Part shown: piece by piece, positions 1 through 8,951 of the stretch
Numbering within the stretch: the first letter of the stretch is position 1
Layout: each line of letters opens with the position of its first letter
NCBI GenBank assembly: GCA_029820995.1
Contig: JALGUG010000048.1
Location: 1 to 32,340 of the forward strand
Reading direction: 5' to 3'
DNA length: 32,340 nt
From: Candidatus Zipacnadia bacterium
GTDB lineage: Bacteria > Armatimonadota > Zipacnadia > JALGUG01
Notes under the pieces: generated by a model
Told to the model about the DNA's origin: nothing
Database searches by the model: none
Seen by the model: only the letters and a program-made list of their open reading frames with translations
Translations under genes and position numbers: made by a program

Positions 1-1
1 C

Positions 2-196
2 CTCGAATCGCTGAAGGGCAAGCCGGTCAACGAGACCCACATCAACCTGAACGACGGGACGAATGAGGGCCTGCGGCACCTGGAGCTGCCCGTGTTCTCG
101 GTGCAGTACCACCCTGAGGCCTCCCCCGGGCCGCACGATGCGGATTACTTGTTTGATGAGTTCGTGCACAACATGGAGCGGTACGAGGGGACGTAA
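2..196 (+). CDS. carA: Carbamoyl-phosphate synthase small subunit, C-terminal fragment
   Basis: This is the last 64 codons of CarA, open at the left edge and ending at TAA 194-196. CarA is the glutamine amidotransferase subunit that hydrolyses glutamine and passes ammonia to CarB for carbamoyl phosphate synthesis. The visible peptide contains [13 protein letters not shown], the class I glutamine amidotransferase motif supplying the catalytic His and Glu, followed by the usual C-terminal helix. The start and the nucleophilic Cys lie outside the window. carB follows, but only after an unusually long 415-base gap. Confidence 0.95.
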   Translation, partial: LESLKGKPVNETHINLNDGTNEGLRHLELPVFSVQYHPEASPGPHDADYLFDEFVHNMERYEGT

Positions 197-611
197 TGCC
201 AGCACAGGACCGATGACTGTGAGGTCGGAGCAGAAGAGCGTCACGGCTCTGAAGAGCCGTGCCATACGGCAAGGAGTGCGGAAGGGGCCTCGGGCATGGA
301 GGGCGCGTCTCGCCACCGCGGGCGGCCGAGGTGCGCGCGGATGCGGACTTCGTACGGCTCGCTATTGTTGGCGCTGCCGACAAGTCGCGGGACATGGGCT
401 GGACCAAGCTGGACGACCTTGTGCAGTGGGCCGAGAATCTGTAGGGGCGGTCTCCCGTGGGCCGGATACTGCGAGCCGCTGGCGTACGCTCGCGGCTGTC
501 GTATTCGGCCCCTCCTCAGGGCAAAGCCGACGGCGCAAGAGGGAGCAGCCCCCTGCAACAGCAGGCCAGGGACAATCGCGGCCCGGCGGTAGGCGCTGCA
601 AGGAGACGACC
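197..611. other. carA-carB intergenic region with palindromes and a possible gene remnant
   Basis: This 415-base stretch separates carA from carB, which are normally tightly spaced. It holds a perfect 8-bp hairpin with a TGAA loop at 242-261 and a second palindrome around 474-497 (AGCCGC/GCGGCT arms). Between them, about 325-444 reads as a coding-like segment ending in a TAG. It has GC-rich third positions and the C-terminal peptide [14 protein letters not shown], but no credible start of its own, so it may be the 3' remnant of a lost gene. I do not recognise it. A ribosome binding site (AGGAG, 601-605) for carB closes the region. Confidence 0.5.
242..261. repeat. Perfect hairpin after carA
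   Basis: CACGGCTC at 242-249 and GAGCCGTG at 254-261 form an 8-bp stem with a TGAA loop. No T-run follows, so it is more likely a dispersed palindromic repeat or an mRNA-processing or stability element between carA and carB than an intrinsic terminator. Confidence 0.6.
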
Positions 612-3600
612 ATGCCGAAGCGGACGGACATCGAGAAGGTCTTGATCATTGGGTCGGGGCCGATCATCATCGGGCAGGCCTGTGAGTTCGACTACTCGGG
701 GACTCAGGCGTGCAAGGCGCTGCGCGAGGAAGGCTACAAGGTCATTCTGGTCAACTCGAACCCGGCCACAATCATGACCGATCCCGAGATGGCCGACGTC
801 ACGTATGTCGAGCCGATCACGGTGGAGAGCATCGAGCGCATTATCATCCGCGAACACCCGGATGTGATCCTGCCGACGCTGGGCGGGCAGACCGGCCTGA
901 ATACCGCGTTGGAGCTGGCCGAGCGGGGCGTGCTCTCGCGGCACAATGTGGAGATGATTGGGGCCAGCCGGCTGGCGATTAGGAAGGCGGAGGACCGGGA
1001 GCTGTTCAAGGACGCCATGCTCGCCGCGGGCTTGGAACTGCCGCTGAGCGACTTCGCTCACAACACGCGCTCCGCGCTTCGCATCGCGGAGGAAATCGGT
1101 TATCCGCTGATTATTCGGCCCTCCTCGACGCTGGGCGGAACGGGCGGCGGAGTGGTCTACAACCGCCAGGAATTGGAGGAGGCGGTGGGCCGGGGCCTGG
1201 AAGCCAGTCCGATGAACGAAGTGCTGGTGGAGCAATCGGTCATCGGCTGGAAGGAGTACGAACTCGAGGTGATGCGCGACCGCCGCGAGAACGTGGTGAT
1301 CGTGTGCTCCATTGAGAATTTCGACCCGATGGGCATTCACACGGGCGATTCGATCACTGTAGCCCCGGCGCAGACGCTGACGGATAAGGAATACCAGGTG
1401 ATGCGCGACGCGGCGATCAAGATCATGCGGGCCATTGGAGTGGATACCGGCGGCAGCAATATTCAGTTCGCGGTCCATCCGGAGACTGGTCGGATGGTCG
1501 TGATCGAGATGAACCCGCGCGTGTCGCGGAGCTCGGCGCTGGCCTCCAAGGCGACGGGGTTTCCGATTGCCAAGATTGCGGCGAAGCTGGCCATCGGCTA
1601 CACGCTGGACGAGATCCCGAACGACATCACCAAGGAGACGCCGGCCTGCTTCGAGCCGACCATTGATTACTGTGTGGTGAAGATCCCGCGGTGGGCGTTC
1701 GAGAAGTTCCCGGGTGCGGACCCGACGCTGCAGACGCAAATGAAGAGCGTGGGGGAGACGATGGCGATCGGGCGGACCTTCAAGGAGGCGCTGCAGAAGG
1801 GGATTCGGTCGCTGGAGATTGGGCGCTTCGGGCTGGGAGCCGACGGCAAGGGCAGCCACTACGACCGCATGCCGCGGGATGAGCTGATGCGCCAGATGCG
1901 GCACCCTCACCCGGATCGGCTGTTTCAACTGCGCAGCGCCATGCGCATCGGTGTCTCGGTGGAGGAGCTGTACGAGCGCACGGGCATTGATCCCTGGTTT
2001 CTGCGGAACATGGAAGAGATCGTGCGGATGCAGGACGTGCTGGCGACGTATAGTGGCCCTGGGAGCAGCAACGGCCGCCCGCCGGTGACGGCGGAGCTGA
2101 TTCGACAGGCGAAGCGGATGGGTTTCTCGGACCGGCAGCTCGCGGTGCTGTGCGACTCGACGGAGGCGCAGATGCGAGAGTTCCGCAAGAAGTGCGGAAT
2201 TGAGCCGGTGCTGAAGCTGGTGGACACGTGCGCGGCGGAGTTCGAGGCCTATACACCGTATTACTACTCGACGTACGAGGAGGAGGACGAGTTTCGTCCG
2301 CCGGAGAGGCGGAACATCATGATCCTGGGCAGCGGACCGAATCGAATCGGCCAGGGCATCGAATTCGACTACTGCTGCGTTCACGCCGCGTTTGCGCTGC
2401 GCGAGGCGGGGTACGAGACGATCATGGTGAACTCGAACCCCGAGACGGTCAGTACGGATTATGATACTTCCGACAAGCTGTACTTCGAGCCGTTGACGCG
2501 CGAAGATGTGCTCAACATCATCGAAAAGGAACACCCGGACGGTGTGATCGTGCAATTCGGGGGGCAAACGCCGCTCAATCTGGCGGAGGATCTGCACGAA
2601 GCAGGCGCGCGGATCATTGGCACGTCGCCGGCGAGCATTGAGCGCGCCGAGGACCGGCGCTACTTCAAGGAGCTGCTGCAGCGGCTGGGGCTGCGGCAGC
2701 CGGCGAACGATACCGCGGTGTCCGTGGAAGGGGCTCAGGAGGCGGCCAACCGGATCGGCTACCCGGTCGTGGTGCGCCCGTCGTTCGTGCTGGGCGGCCG
2801 AGCGATGGAGATCTGCTACGACGACGATGATCTGGTCGGCTACATGACGGCGGCCGTGGAGGCCTCGCCGGAGCGTCCGGTGCTGATTGACAAGTTTCTT
2901 CAGGACGCAATTGAGATTGATGTGGACGCGCTGGCCGACGGACAGCGGTGCGTCATTGGCGGGATCATGGAGCACGTTGAGGAGGCGGGCATTCACTCCG
3001 GCGACAGCGCCTGTGTGCTGCCGGCCTTCAGCCTGGCGGAGGACGAACTGGAGAACATCCGCAAACACACGGAGGCACTGGCGGCGGAGCTGGAGGTCGT
3101 GGGGCTGATCAATATTCAGTACGCTATTCGGGACGACCAGCTCTACGTGCTGGAGGTCAACCCGCGAGCCTCTCGCACCGTGCCCTTCGTGAGCAAGGCA
3201 ATCGGGGTCCCATTGGCCAAGCTGGCGGCGCTGGTGATGGCGGGGGCGAGTCTGGAGGAACTGGGGTTCACGCAGGCGCTGGACATCGAGCATGTGGCCG
3301 TCAAGTGCCCGGTATTCCCCTTCTCGAAGTTCAGCGGCATTGATACCCTCCTCGGGCCGGAGATGAAGTCTACCGGGGAGGTCATGGGCATTGACTCGAA
3401 CTTCGGTGGCGCGTTCGCCAAGGCCTATCTGGCGGCCGGACACGAGTTGCCGATCCGGGGCACAGTGTTCGTCAGTGTAAAGAACCGCGACAAGCGGAAC
3501 ATGATTTTCCTGGCAAAGCGCATGCAGGACCTGGGGTTCCGGATTGTGGCGACGGAGGGCACGTCCCGGGTTTTGAGGCGGAACGGAATTGACGCCGAAC

Positions 3601-3902
3601 TGATCTACCGGGTGTCCGATCCCCGGGGTCACAACGCGATTGACATGATCCGGGACGGCGAGATTGAATTGATCATCAACACGCCGCGGGGGCGCGCCGA
3701 ACACAAGGACCAGGTGCGGATTCGCCGGGAGGCCGTGCTGTACAACGTTCCGGTCATCACCACACTCTCGGGGGCCTTCGCCGCCGTGCGGGGTATCGAG
3801 GCCTTGCAGCGCGGGAGCATTGCGGTGAAGTCCCTGCAGGAGTATCATGCGGCCATTGTGGGCGCGATGAGTGCACAGCGAGCGCGCGCGCGCAAAAGTT
3901 GA
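612..3902 (+). CDS. carB: Carbamoyl-phosphate synthase large subunit
   Basis: CarB makes carbamoyl phosphate from bicarbonate, ammonia (from CarA) and two ATP, feeding both pyrimidine and arginine synthesis. The 1096-residue product has the expected duplicated architecture. The N-terminal half begins with [19 protein letters not shown] and contains an ATP-grasp domain with [12 protein letters not shown]. The second half opens with [20 protein letters not shown] and has [15 protein letters not shown]-terminal MGS-like allosteric domain follows (from about residue 940). The ATG at 612 is preceded by AGGAG at 601-605 and matches the family N-terminus, whereas the frame is open further upstream only by chance. 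The stop codon overlaps a strong promoter for pyrF. Length is close to the usual 1070 or so. Confidence 0.98.
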   Translation: MPKRTDIEKVLIIGSGPIIIGQACEFDYSGTQACKALREEGYKVILVNSNPATIMTDPEMADVTYVEPITVESIERIIIREHPDVILPTLGGQTGLNTALELAERGVLSRHNVEMIGASRLAIRKAEDRELFKDAMLAAGLELPLSDFAHNTRSALRIAEEIGYPLIIRPSSTLGGTGGGVVYNRQELEEAVGRGLEASPMNEVLVEQSVIGWKEYELEVMRDRRENVVIVCSIENFDPMGIHTGDSITVAPAQTLTDKEYQVMRDAAIKIMRAIGVDTGGSNIQFAVHPETGRMVVIEMNPRVSRSSALASKATGFPIAKIAAKLAIGYTLDEIPNDITKETPACFEPTIDYCVVKIPRWAFEKFPGADPTLQTQMKSVGETMAIGRTFKEALQKGIRSLEIGRFGLGADGKGSHYDRMPRDELMRQMRHPHPDRLFQLRSAMRIGVSVEELYERTGIDPWFLRNMEEIVRMQDVLATYSGPGSSNGRPPVTAELIRQAKRMGFSDRQLAVLCDSTEAQMREFRKKCGIEPVLKLVDTCAAEFEAYTPYYYSTYEEEDEFRPPERRNIMILGSGPNRIGQGIEFDYCCVHAAFALREAGYETIMVNSNPETVSTDYDTSDKLYFEPLTREDVLNIIEKEHPDGVIVQFGGQTPLNLAEDLHEAGARIIGTSPASIERAEDRRYFKELLQRLGLRQPANDTAVSVEGAQEAANRIGYPVVVRPSFVLGGRAMEICYDDDDLVGYMTAAVEASPERPVLIDKFLQDAIEIDVDALADGQRCVIGGIMEHVEEAGIHSGDSACVLPAFSLAEDELENIRKHTEALAAELEVVGLINIQYAIRDDQLYVLEVNPRASRTVPFVSKAIGVPLAKLAALVMAGASLEELGFTQALDIEHVAVKCPVFPFSKFSGIDTLLGPEMKSTGEVMGIDSNFGGAFAKAYLAAGHELPIRGTVFVSVKNRDKRNMIFLAKRMQDLGFRIVATEGTSRVLRRNGIDAELIYRVSDPRGHNAIDMIRDGEIELIINTPRGRAEHKDQVRIRREAVLYNVPVITTLSGAFAAVRGIEALQRGSIAVKSLQEYHAAIVGAMSAQRARARKS

Positions 3903-3928
3903 CAGCGGCCGACGGGCGCATGTATAAT
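3899..3928 (+). promoter_or_regulatory. Near-consensus sigma70-type promoter for pyrF
   Basis: TTGACA (3899-3904) and TATAAT (3923-3928) are both perfect consensus hexamers separated by 18 bp. The -35 box overlaps the carB stop codon. The expected transcription start is near 3935, giving a short leader before pyrF. This would let pyrF and downstream genes be transcribed independently of carAB. Confidence 0.8.
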
Positions 3929-3990
3929 CGCCGCTCCAGGGCCTGGGCAGTGAGGGGAGAGCGGGAGTCCTGCAGCACTTTGCCGACCGT

Positions 3991-4851
3991 TTGCTGACCG
4001 CCTGCCAAGAGCGCAACTCCCGCGTTGTGGTCGGCCTCGACCCCCGTTGGGACCAACTGCCGCCGTCGCTGCAGCGAGAGCCAGCTCCGCAAGCCTTCGA
4101 GCGGTTTTGCTGGGGCATTATCGAGGCCGTCCGGAAGGTGGCTGTGGCGGTGAAGCCGCAGAGCGCCTTCTTTGAACGGTACGGTTCCGCCGGCGTGGCG
4201 GCCTTTGAGCGCGTGTGTCGGGTGGCTCGCGAGGCGGGCCTAATTGTTATCGGGGATGTGAAGCGGGGCGACATCGGCTCGACGGCGGAGGCGTACGCTG
4301 AGGGGCTGCTGGGGGCCGAGTCGCCGGTGGACGCGATCACGGTCAACCCGTATCTCGGCTTTGACGCTGTGGAGCCATTCATCGAGGTGGCGGCGCGAAA
4401 CGGCAAGGGCGTGTTCGTGCTGGTGCGGACCTCGAACCCGTCAGCGCGGGATGTGCAGGACCTGGAGAGCGGGGGCGAGCCGCTGTATCTGCACGTGGGC
4501 CGACTGGTGCGGGAGTGGGGGCGGGAGTATGTAGGAGACAGGGGGTACTCGCACGTTGGCGCCGTAGTGGGGGCGACGTATCCGGAGGAGGCCGGCAGGC
4601 TGCGTGCCGAGCTGCCGGGCGTGCCGTTTTTGGTGCCGGGGTACGGGGCGCAAGGGGCGGGGGCGGCGGACGTGGCGCCGGCCTTCGATGCTGAGGGGCT
4701 CGGAGCAGTGGTCAACTCGTCACGAGGTATCATCTTTGCGTATCAGCAGGAGCGGTACGCGGCTCGCCCGGGCCCGGCCGACCTTGTGGGTGCGGCCCGG
4801 GCCGCGGCGGAGGACATGCGGAGGGAGATCCAAGCGGTGCTGGGGGCGTAG
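3991..4851 (+). CDS. pyrF: Orotidine 5'-phosphate decarboxylase (type 2)
   Basis: PyrF decarboxylates OMP to UMP, the last step of UMP synthesis. The protein is about 286 residues, the length of the larger, Mycobacterium-type (PyrF type 2) family. Visible motifs are VVVGLDPRWD near the N-terminus, VKPQSAFFERYG, and the catalytic DVKRGD block (Lys about 91) followed by IGSTAEAYAEGLL. The first conventional start is TTG 3991, but that omits the family-conserved FADRLL sequence, whose codons lie in frame just upstream. A good Shine-Dalgarno (GAGGGGA, 3952-3958) sits about 10 bases before an in-frame CTG at 3970, so the true start may be CTG 3970. An in-frame TAA at 3925 bounds the extension. Transcribed from the promoter at 3899-3928. 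Confidence 0.93.
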   Translation: MLTACQERNSRVVVGLDPRWDQLPPSLQREPAPQAFERFCWGIIEAVRKVAVAVKPQSAFFERYGSAGVAAFERVCRVAREAGLIVIGDVKRGDIGSTAEAYAEGLLGAESPVDAITVNPYLGFDAVEPFIEVAARNGKGVFVLVRTSNPSARDVQDLESGGEPLYLHVGRLVREWGREYVGDRGYSHVGAVVGATYPEEAGRLRAELPGVPFLVPGYGAQGAGAADVAPAFDAEGLGAVVNSSRGIIFAYQQERYAARPGPADLVGAARAAAEDMRREIQAVLGA

Positions 4852-4964
4852 GCCAAGGCCCAGGGCAGGGCGACCGTGAGCAGGTTGCCCGTACGGCGGG
4901 ATCCCACGGGTGAAGTCGCTCCCACACGATAGGAACACGGCAAGGGCGGGGCAGAGGAGAAGCC

Positions 4965-6113
4965 ATGGGGCTGGAGGGCCGCAGCCTGGTCTCCGTCTGG
5001 GACCTGACCTGTGGCGAGATTCGGGGACTATTGGAGCAGGCGGGCGAGTTCGCCGCGGCAGGCGGTGGGGGTCTGGGCGCCGGGCGGATTTTGGCCACGC
5101 TCTTTTACGAGCCGAGCACGCGCACGCGGTTGAGCTTCGAGTCCGCGATGCTGCGCCTGGGCGGGCAGACGCTGGGCTTTGCGGAGGCGGCCAGCAGCTC
5201 CGTGGCCAAGGGGGAAAGCATCGCGGACACGGTGCGCATGGTGGGAGCCTACAGCGACATTGTCGTGCAGCGGCACCCATGGGAGGGGGCGGCCAAGGTT
5301 GCGGCCGACGCGGCCAGTGTGCCGGTCGTCAATGCCGGCGATGGCGGACACGAGCACCCGACGCAGACTTTGACCGATCTGTTCGCGCTGCAGCGGCGTC
5401 ATGGCCGGCTGGGCGGGCTGACGGTCGGCCTGTGCGGCGACCTGAAGTATGGCCGCACGGTGCACTCGCTGGCGCCGGTGCTGGCGCGATTCGGCTCCCG
5501 ATGCGTGTGCATCGCTCCCCCGGAGTTGGCAATGCCGGAGCGGTTCATGGCCGAAGTGGAGGAGCTGTCGGGCCAGCGGCCGCAGGAGACGGCGGACCTG
5601 GCGGCAGCCCTGCCGGAGTTGGATTGCCTGTACATGACGCGGATCCAGAAGGAGCGCTTCCCCGACAAGTCCGCCTACGAGCGCCTGAAGGGCAGCTACG
5701 TCGTGGACCGGGCTCTGCTGGACCGCGCGCCGGAGCATCTGAGCATACTCCACCCGCTGCCGCGAGTGGACGAGATTGCGCCCGAGGTGGATGCCGACCC
5801 TCGCGCGGCGTACTTTGAGCAGGCCGCCGGAGGGGTCTTCGTGCGAATGGCCCTGATAGCGGCGCTGCTGGGGCTGGTTGACTGGCCTGATGCGTCCGAA
5901 GAGCGGGAACCGGCCCAGATCGCCCGGGAGCAACGGCGGAGAAGACCGCAGGCGGACGTCGGAGCGTGCGACAACTTGAAGTGCGTCACCCACCACGAGC
6001 CCGGCCTGGCTCCCGACTACCTCATTGTCTCCGATGATCCGCCGCTGCTGGTTTGCGAGTACTGCGAATGGGAGAAGCGGCCGCTCCCGCTTTCGTTGGA
6101 GTCGGAAGGCTAG
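4965..6113 (+). CDS. pyrB: Aspartate carbamoyltransferase fused to a PyrI-type zinc domain
   Basis: PyrB condenses carbamoyl phosphate with aspartate, the committed step of pyrimidine synthesis. Residues 1 to about 307 are a complete catalytic chain, with the carbamoyl phosphate loop FYEPSTRTRLSFE (about 47-59), HPTQTLTDL and HPLPRVDEI. Unusually it continues after a charged linker (about 310-334) into CDNLKC...CEYC, i.e. Cys 335, 340, 364 and 367. This C-x4-C...C-x2-C spacing and the VTHHEP context match the zinc domain of the regulatory chain PyrI. The PyrI N-terminal nucleotide-binding domain is absent, so the tail probably mediates assembly rather than CTP/ATP control. ATG 4965 follows AGAGGAGA. 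A 113-base gap with a GC-rich palindrome precedes it. Confidence 0.95.
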   Translation: MGLEGRSLVSVWDLTCGEIRGLLEQAGEFAAAGGGGLGAGRILATLFYEPSTRTRLSFESAMLRLGGQTLGFAEAASSSVAKGESIADTVRMVGAYSDIVVQRHPWEGAAKVAADAASVPVVNAGDGGHEHPTQTLTDLFALQRRHGRLGGLTVGLCGDLKYGRTVHSLAPVLARFGSRCVCIAPPELAMPERFMAEVEELSGQRPQETADLAAALPELDCLYMTRIQKERFPDKSAYERLKGSYVVDRALLDRAPEHLSILHPLPRVDEIAPEVDADPRAAYFEQAAGGVFVRMALIAALLGLVDWPDASEEREPAQIAREQRRRRPQADVGACDNLKCVTHHEPGLAPDYLIVSDDPPLLVCEYCEWEKRPLPLSLESEG

Positions 6114-6118
6114 AGCCG

Positions 6119-6179
6119 CTTTCATGACCCGACGAGCACGCTGGTCGCGCCGGAAGGTGCTCCTACGGGGTTATGAAAG
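6119..6179. repeat. 61-bp imperfect palindrome between pyrB and argG
   Basis: The outer arms CTTTCAT (6119-6125) and ATGAAAG (6173-6179) extend inward through a G-T wobble and ACCC/GGGT pairs. A second stem GAGCAC/GTGCTC (6134-6139, 6157-6162) lies inside. Together they form a long two-part hairpin with no T-run. It could be a small mobile palindromic element or an mRNA structure controlling argG. The terminal GGTTATGAAAG also occurs at about 26606-26616. Confidence 0.55.
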
Positions 6180-6236
6180 GGATTCTGGCGCATACCTGAC
6201 CAAGAGCGCGCCGGCGGCGCGAAGGAGGAGAGCGTA

Positions 6237-7430
6237 GTGACCTACGAACTCGCGAAGTGCGAAAAGGTGGCCCTCGCCTATTCGGGCGGTCTGGACTCAG
6301 CGCTGTGCATCAAGCTGCTGTTTGACCGGTACGGCGCCAAAGAAGTGCATGCGGTGACGGTGAATGTGGGGCTGAGCGAGGAGGAGCTGGAGGAGTGCCG
6401 CGCCAAGGCGGAGCTGCTGGGCGTGCCCTGGTACTTAATTGATGCGGAGCAGGAGTTCGCCGACGACTGGATCGCCAAGGCGATCCGCGCGAACTCCAAC
6501 TATGAGGGCTATCCGGTCTCGACCTCGATGACGCGGCAGCTTATCGCTCAGAAGGTGGCCCTGTGGGCCGTTGAGCACGGCTGCGATGCATTATGCGAGG
6601 GCTCGACCGGCAAGGGCAACGACCAGTACCGGATGCACAATGTGTTCACGATGTTCGCGCCGGACTGCACGGTGATTGTGCCCGTGCGGGACTTCGACTT
6701 CACGCGTGACGAGGAGAAGAAGCTGTCCAAGGAGTACGGGATTCCGTATCGTGAGGGCATTGGTGATGACCGCACCATGTGGTGCCGCTCCATCGGCAGC
6801 GGCGAAGTAGACAACCTGCAGATGCGCATTCCGCAAGAGGATTACATCTGGTACAAGTTTCCGGAGAATGCGCCCGACGAAACGACCAGGATCGAGATCG
6901 AGTTTCGCGAGGGCCTGCCGGTCAAGTGCGACGACCAGGAGGGCATCGCGGCGATCGTCCACTACCTCAACCGCGTGGGCGGCGAGAACGCGATCGGCAA
7001 GATTGACATGTTCGAGGATGGAATGATGTCGCTCAAGTCGCGCGAGGCCTACGAGGCTCCGGCGGCGACGATCATCCTCAAGCTCCACCAGGACCTGGAG
7101 CAGATGTGCCTGACGAAGGAAGAGGTGCAGTTTAAGCCCCTGGTGGACCAAAAGTGGGCCTACTTGGTGTACCACGGAGCATGGTTCCATCCGCTCAAGA
7201 ACAACCTCGACGCGTTCATCGAGCGGTCGCAGTGGGCGGTGAACGGTCGTTACGTCGTCGAGTTGTATAAGGGCAACATTGACATCGTATCACGGGAGTC
7301 GGACTCGACGCTGTTCAGCCGGGACATTCGCTCCCTGGCGACCAAGGGCTTCGACCAGCGGGATTCGGGGCCGGCCGTCAAGATTCACGGGATTCAGTAC
7401 CAGATCCTGGCGCAGAGGGGCCTGCAATGA
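6237..7430 (+). CDS. argG: Argininosuccinate synthase
   Basis: ArgG ligates citrulline and aspartate using ATP to give argininosuccinate, the penultimate arginine step. The 397-residue protein starts AYSGGLDSALCIK, the PP-loop ATP pyrophosphatase motif, and carries the characteristic EGSTGKGNDQYR block near residue 120. The GTG start at 6237 sits behind a strong AAGGAGGAGAG ribosome binding site. Its stop overlaps the argH start by 4 bases (ATGA), indicating translational coupling. Placement within a pyrimidine cluster links the two users of carbamoyl phosphate. Confidence 0.97.
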   Translation: MTYELAKCEKVALAYSGGLDSALCIKLLFDRYGAKEVHAVTVNVGLSEEELEECRAKAELLGVPWYLIDAEQEFADDWIAKAIRANSNYEGYPVSTSMTRQLIAQKVALWAVEHGCDALCEGSTGKGNDQYRMHNVFTMFAPDCTVIVPVRDFDFTRDEEKKLSKEYGIPYREGIGDDRTMWCRSIGSGEVDNLQMRIPQEDYIWYKFPENAPDETTRIEIEFREGLPVKCDDQEGIAAIVHYLNRVGGENAIGKIDMFEDGMMSLKSREAYEAPAATIILKLHQDLEQMCLTKEEVQFKPLVDQKWAYLVYHGAWFHPLKNNLDAFIERSQWAVNGRYVVELYKGNIDIVSRESDSTLFSRDIRSLATKGFDQRDSGPAVKIHGIQYQILAQRGLQ

Positions 7431-8929
7431 AGCAGCTCTGGGGCGGACGATTCGACAGCGACCCCGCGTCGCTGGCGATGAACTATGCCGAGTCGATCGA
7501 GGCGGACAGCCGGATGGTCGCCGAGGACATTTGGGGCAGCGAGGCGCACGCGATTATGCTGGCGCGCCAGGAGATCATCACCGAGGAAGAGCTGCGGCAG
7601 ATCCTCAAGTATCTGGAGCTGGCGAGAGAGGAATTTGCGCAGGGCACGCGGACGCTCAAGCGCGAGCTTGAGGACGTGCATATGAATGTGGAGACCGTGC
7701 TGATCGAGGGCGCGGGCAAGGAGTACGGCGGCAAGCTGCACACGGCGCGGTCGCGGAACGATCAGGTGATCGTGGACAGCAAGCTTCATCTGCGCACCAG
7801 GCTGCTGGATGTGGCCGATGCGCTGGCGCAACTGCGGGGCGTTCTGTTGGAGCGGGCCACGAATCATACCGAAGATGTGATGCCCGGCTATACCCATACT
7901 CAGCACGCTCAGCCGATCACTGTGGGCTTTTGGCTGAGCGCCTATGCGTCAGCTCTGGCCCGCGATCACGAGCGTCTGCAGGGAGCCTTCAATCGAGCCA
8001 ATACCTCGCCCCTAGGCGCTTGTGCGCTGGCGGGAACGTCCTTTCCTACGGACCGGCGGTTGGTGGCCAAGCTGCTGGGCTTCGACCGCGTGCACGAGCA
8101 CGCCCTGGACCTGATCGGCGCCCGGGACTTCGTGGCGGAGGCCCTCAGCGCGATGGCGATCCTGATGTCCACGCTGTCGAAGTTGGCCCAGGAGACGGTG
8201 CTGTACTCGACATACGAGTTCCGCATGGTGGAGCTGGATGATGCCTTTGCGTTCGGCAGCTCAATCATGCCGCAAAAGAAGAATGCCTGCCTCGCGGAGT
8301 TGGCCCGGGCCCGGGCCGGGAACGTGTTCGGGCGCCTGATGCAGGTGCTGACCATGATCAAGGGCACACCGATCGGCTACAACCGCGATGTCCAAGAGGA
8401 CAAGCCGCCGCTGTGGGAGGCGCTGGACTGCACCGAGGCGACCGTGCTGGTGCTGGCCGGCGTGGTCTCGACGCTCGAGTTGAAGCTCGAGCGGATGCGG
8501 GAATTGGCGGGGGCCAACTTCTCCACGGCCACCGAACTGGCGAACTGTCTGGTGCGGGACCATGGTCGGCCCTTCCGCGAGAGCCATGAAATCGTGGGCA
8601 ACATCGTGGGGCAGCTCTGCAAAGAGGGCAAGAACTTCAACGATGTAGAGCGCACGGGCGAGCTGCTGCGCGAGCACGGCATTGAACTGGCGCGCGATGA
8701 GTTGGCCGCGGTGGTTGATCCGGAGCGGGTGGTCCGGGCGCAGCGCAGCCTGGGTTCGACCAATCCCCGCGAAGTCCAACGGATGATTGCCGACCTCTCA
8801 CGAACCCTGGATCGTGACGCCAATTGGTCTGCCGCCGCGCGTCAGCGCATTGCGGCGGCGCAAACTCACACGCGGGAGATTGTGCAGAGAATCATTGAGG
8901 GCGGCTCTCTGGCCGAGTGCCGCCTTTGA
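7427..8929 (+). CDS. argH: Argininosuccinate lyase
   Basis: ArgH splits argininosuccinate into arginine and fumarate. The 500-residue protein opens with KQLWGGRF and contains the lyase landmarks HTARSRNDQV, MPGYTHTQHAQP (catalytic-base region) and the fumarase-superfamily signature GSSIMPQKKN, where the usual following Pro-Asp is Ala-Cys. It is about 40 residues longer than the E. coli protein, mostly at the C-terminal end. It overlaps argG by 4 bases and is followed after 22 bases by pyrK. Confidence 0.97.
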   Translation: MKQLWGGRFDSDPASLAMNYAESIEADSRMVAEDIWGSEAHAIMLARQEIITEEELRQILKYLELAREEFAQGTRTLKRELEDVHMNVETVLIEGAGKEYGGKLHTARSRNDQVIVDSKLHLRTRLLDVADALAQLRGVLLERATNHTEDVMPGYTHTQHAQPITVGFWLSAYASALARDHERLQGAFNRANTSPLGACALAGTSFPTDRRLVAKLLGFDRVHEHALDLIGARDFVAEALSAMAILMSTLSKLAQETVLYSTYEFRMVELDDAFAFGSSIMPQKKNACLAELARARAGNVFGRLMQVLTMIKGTPIGYNRDVQEDKPPLWEALDCTEATVLVLAGVVSTLELKLERMRELAGANFSTATELANCLVRDHGRPFRESHEIVGNIVGQLCKEGKNFNDVERTGELLREHGIELARDELAAVVDPERVVRAQRSLGSTNPREVQRMIADLSRTLDRDANWSAAARQRIAAAQTHTREIVQRIIEGGSLAECRL

Positions 8930-8951
8930 AAGACGCAGCGGAAGGCGCAAG

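Noticed and set aside
63-611. N-terminal extension of the carB frame back to position 63
   Set aside because: The extension crosses the end of carA and repeat-rich intergenic DNA and is unlike any CarB N-terminus; ATG 612 has a ribosome binding site.
516-4733. A 1405-codon minus-strand open frame opposite carB and pyrF
   Set aside because: It is an antisense shadow produced by high GC; the plus strand carries unmistakable CarB and PyrF motifs and the antisense peptide is low-complexity, rich in Arg, His and Pro.
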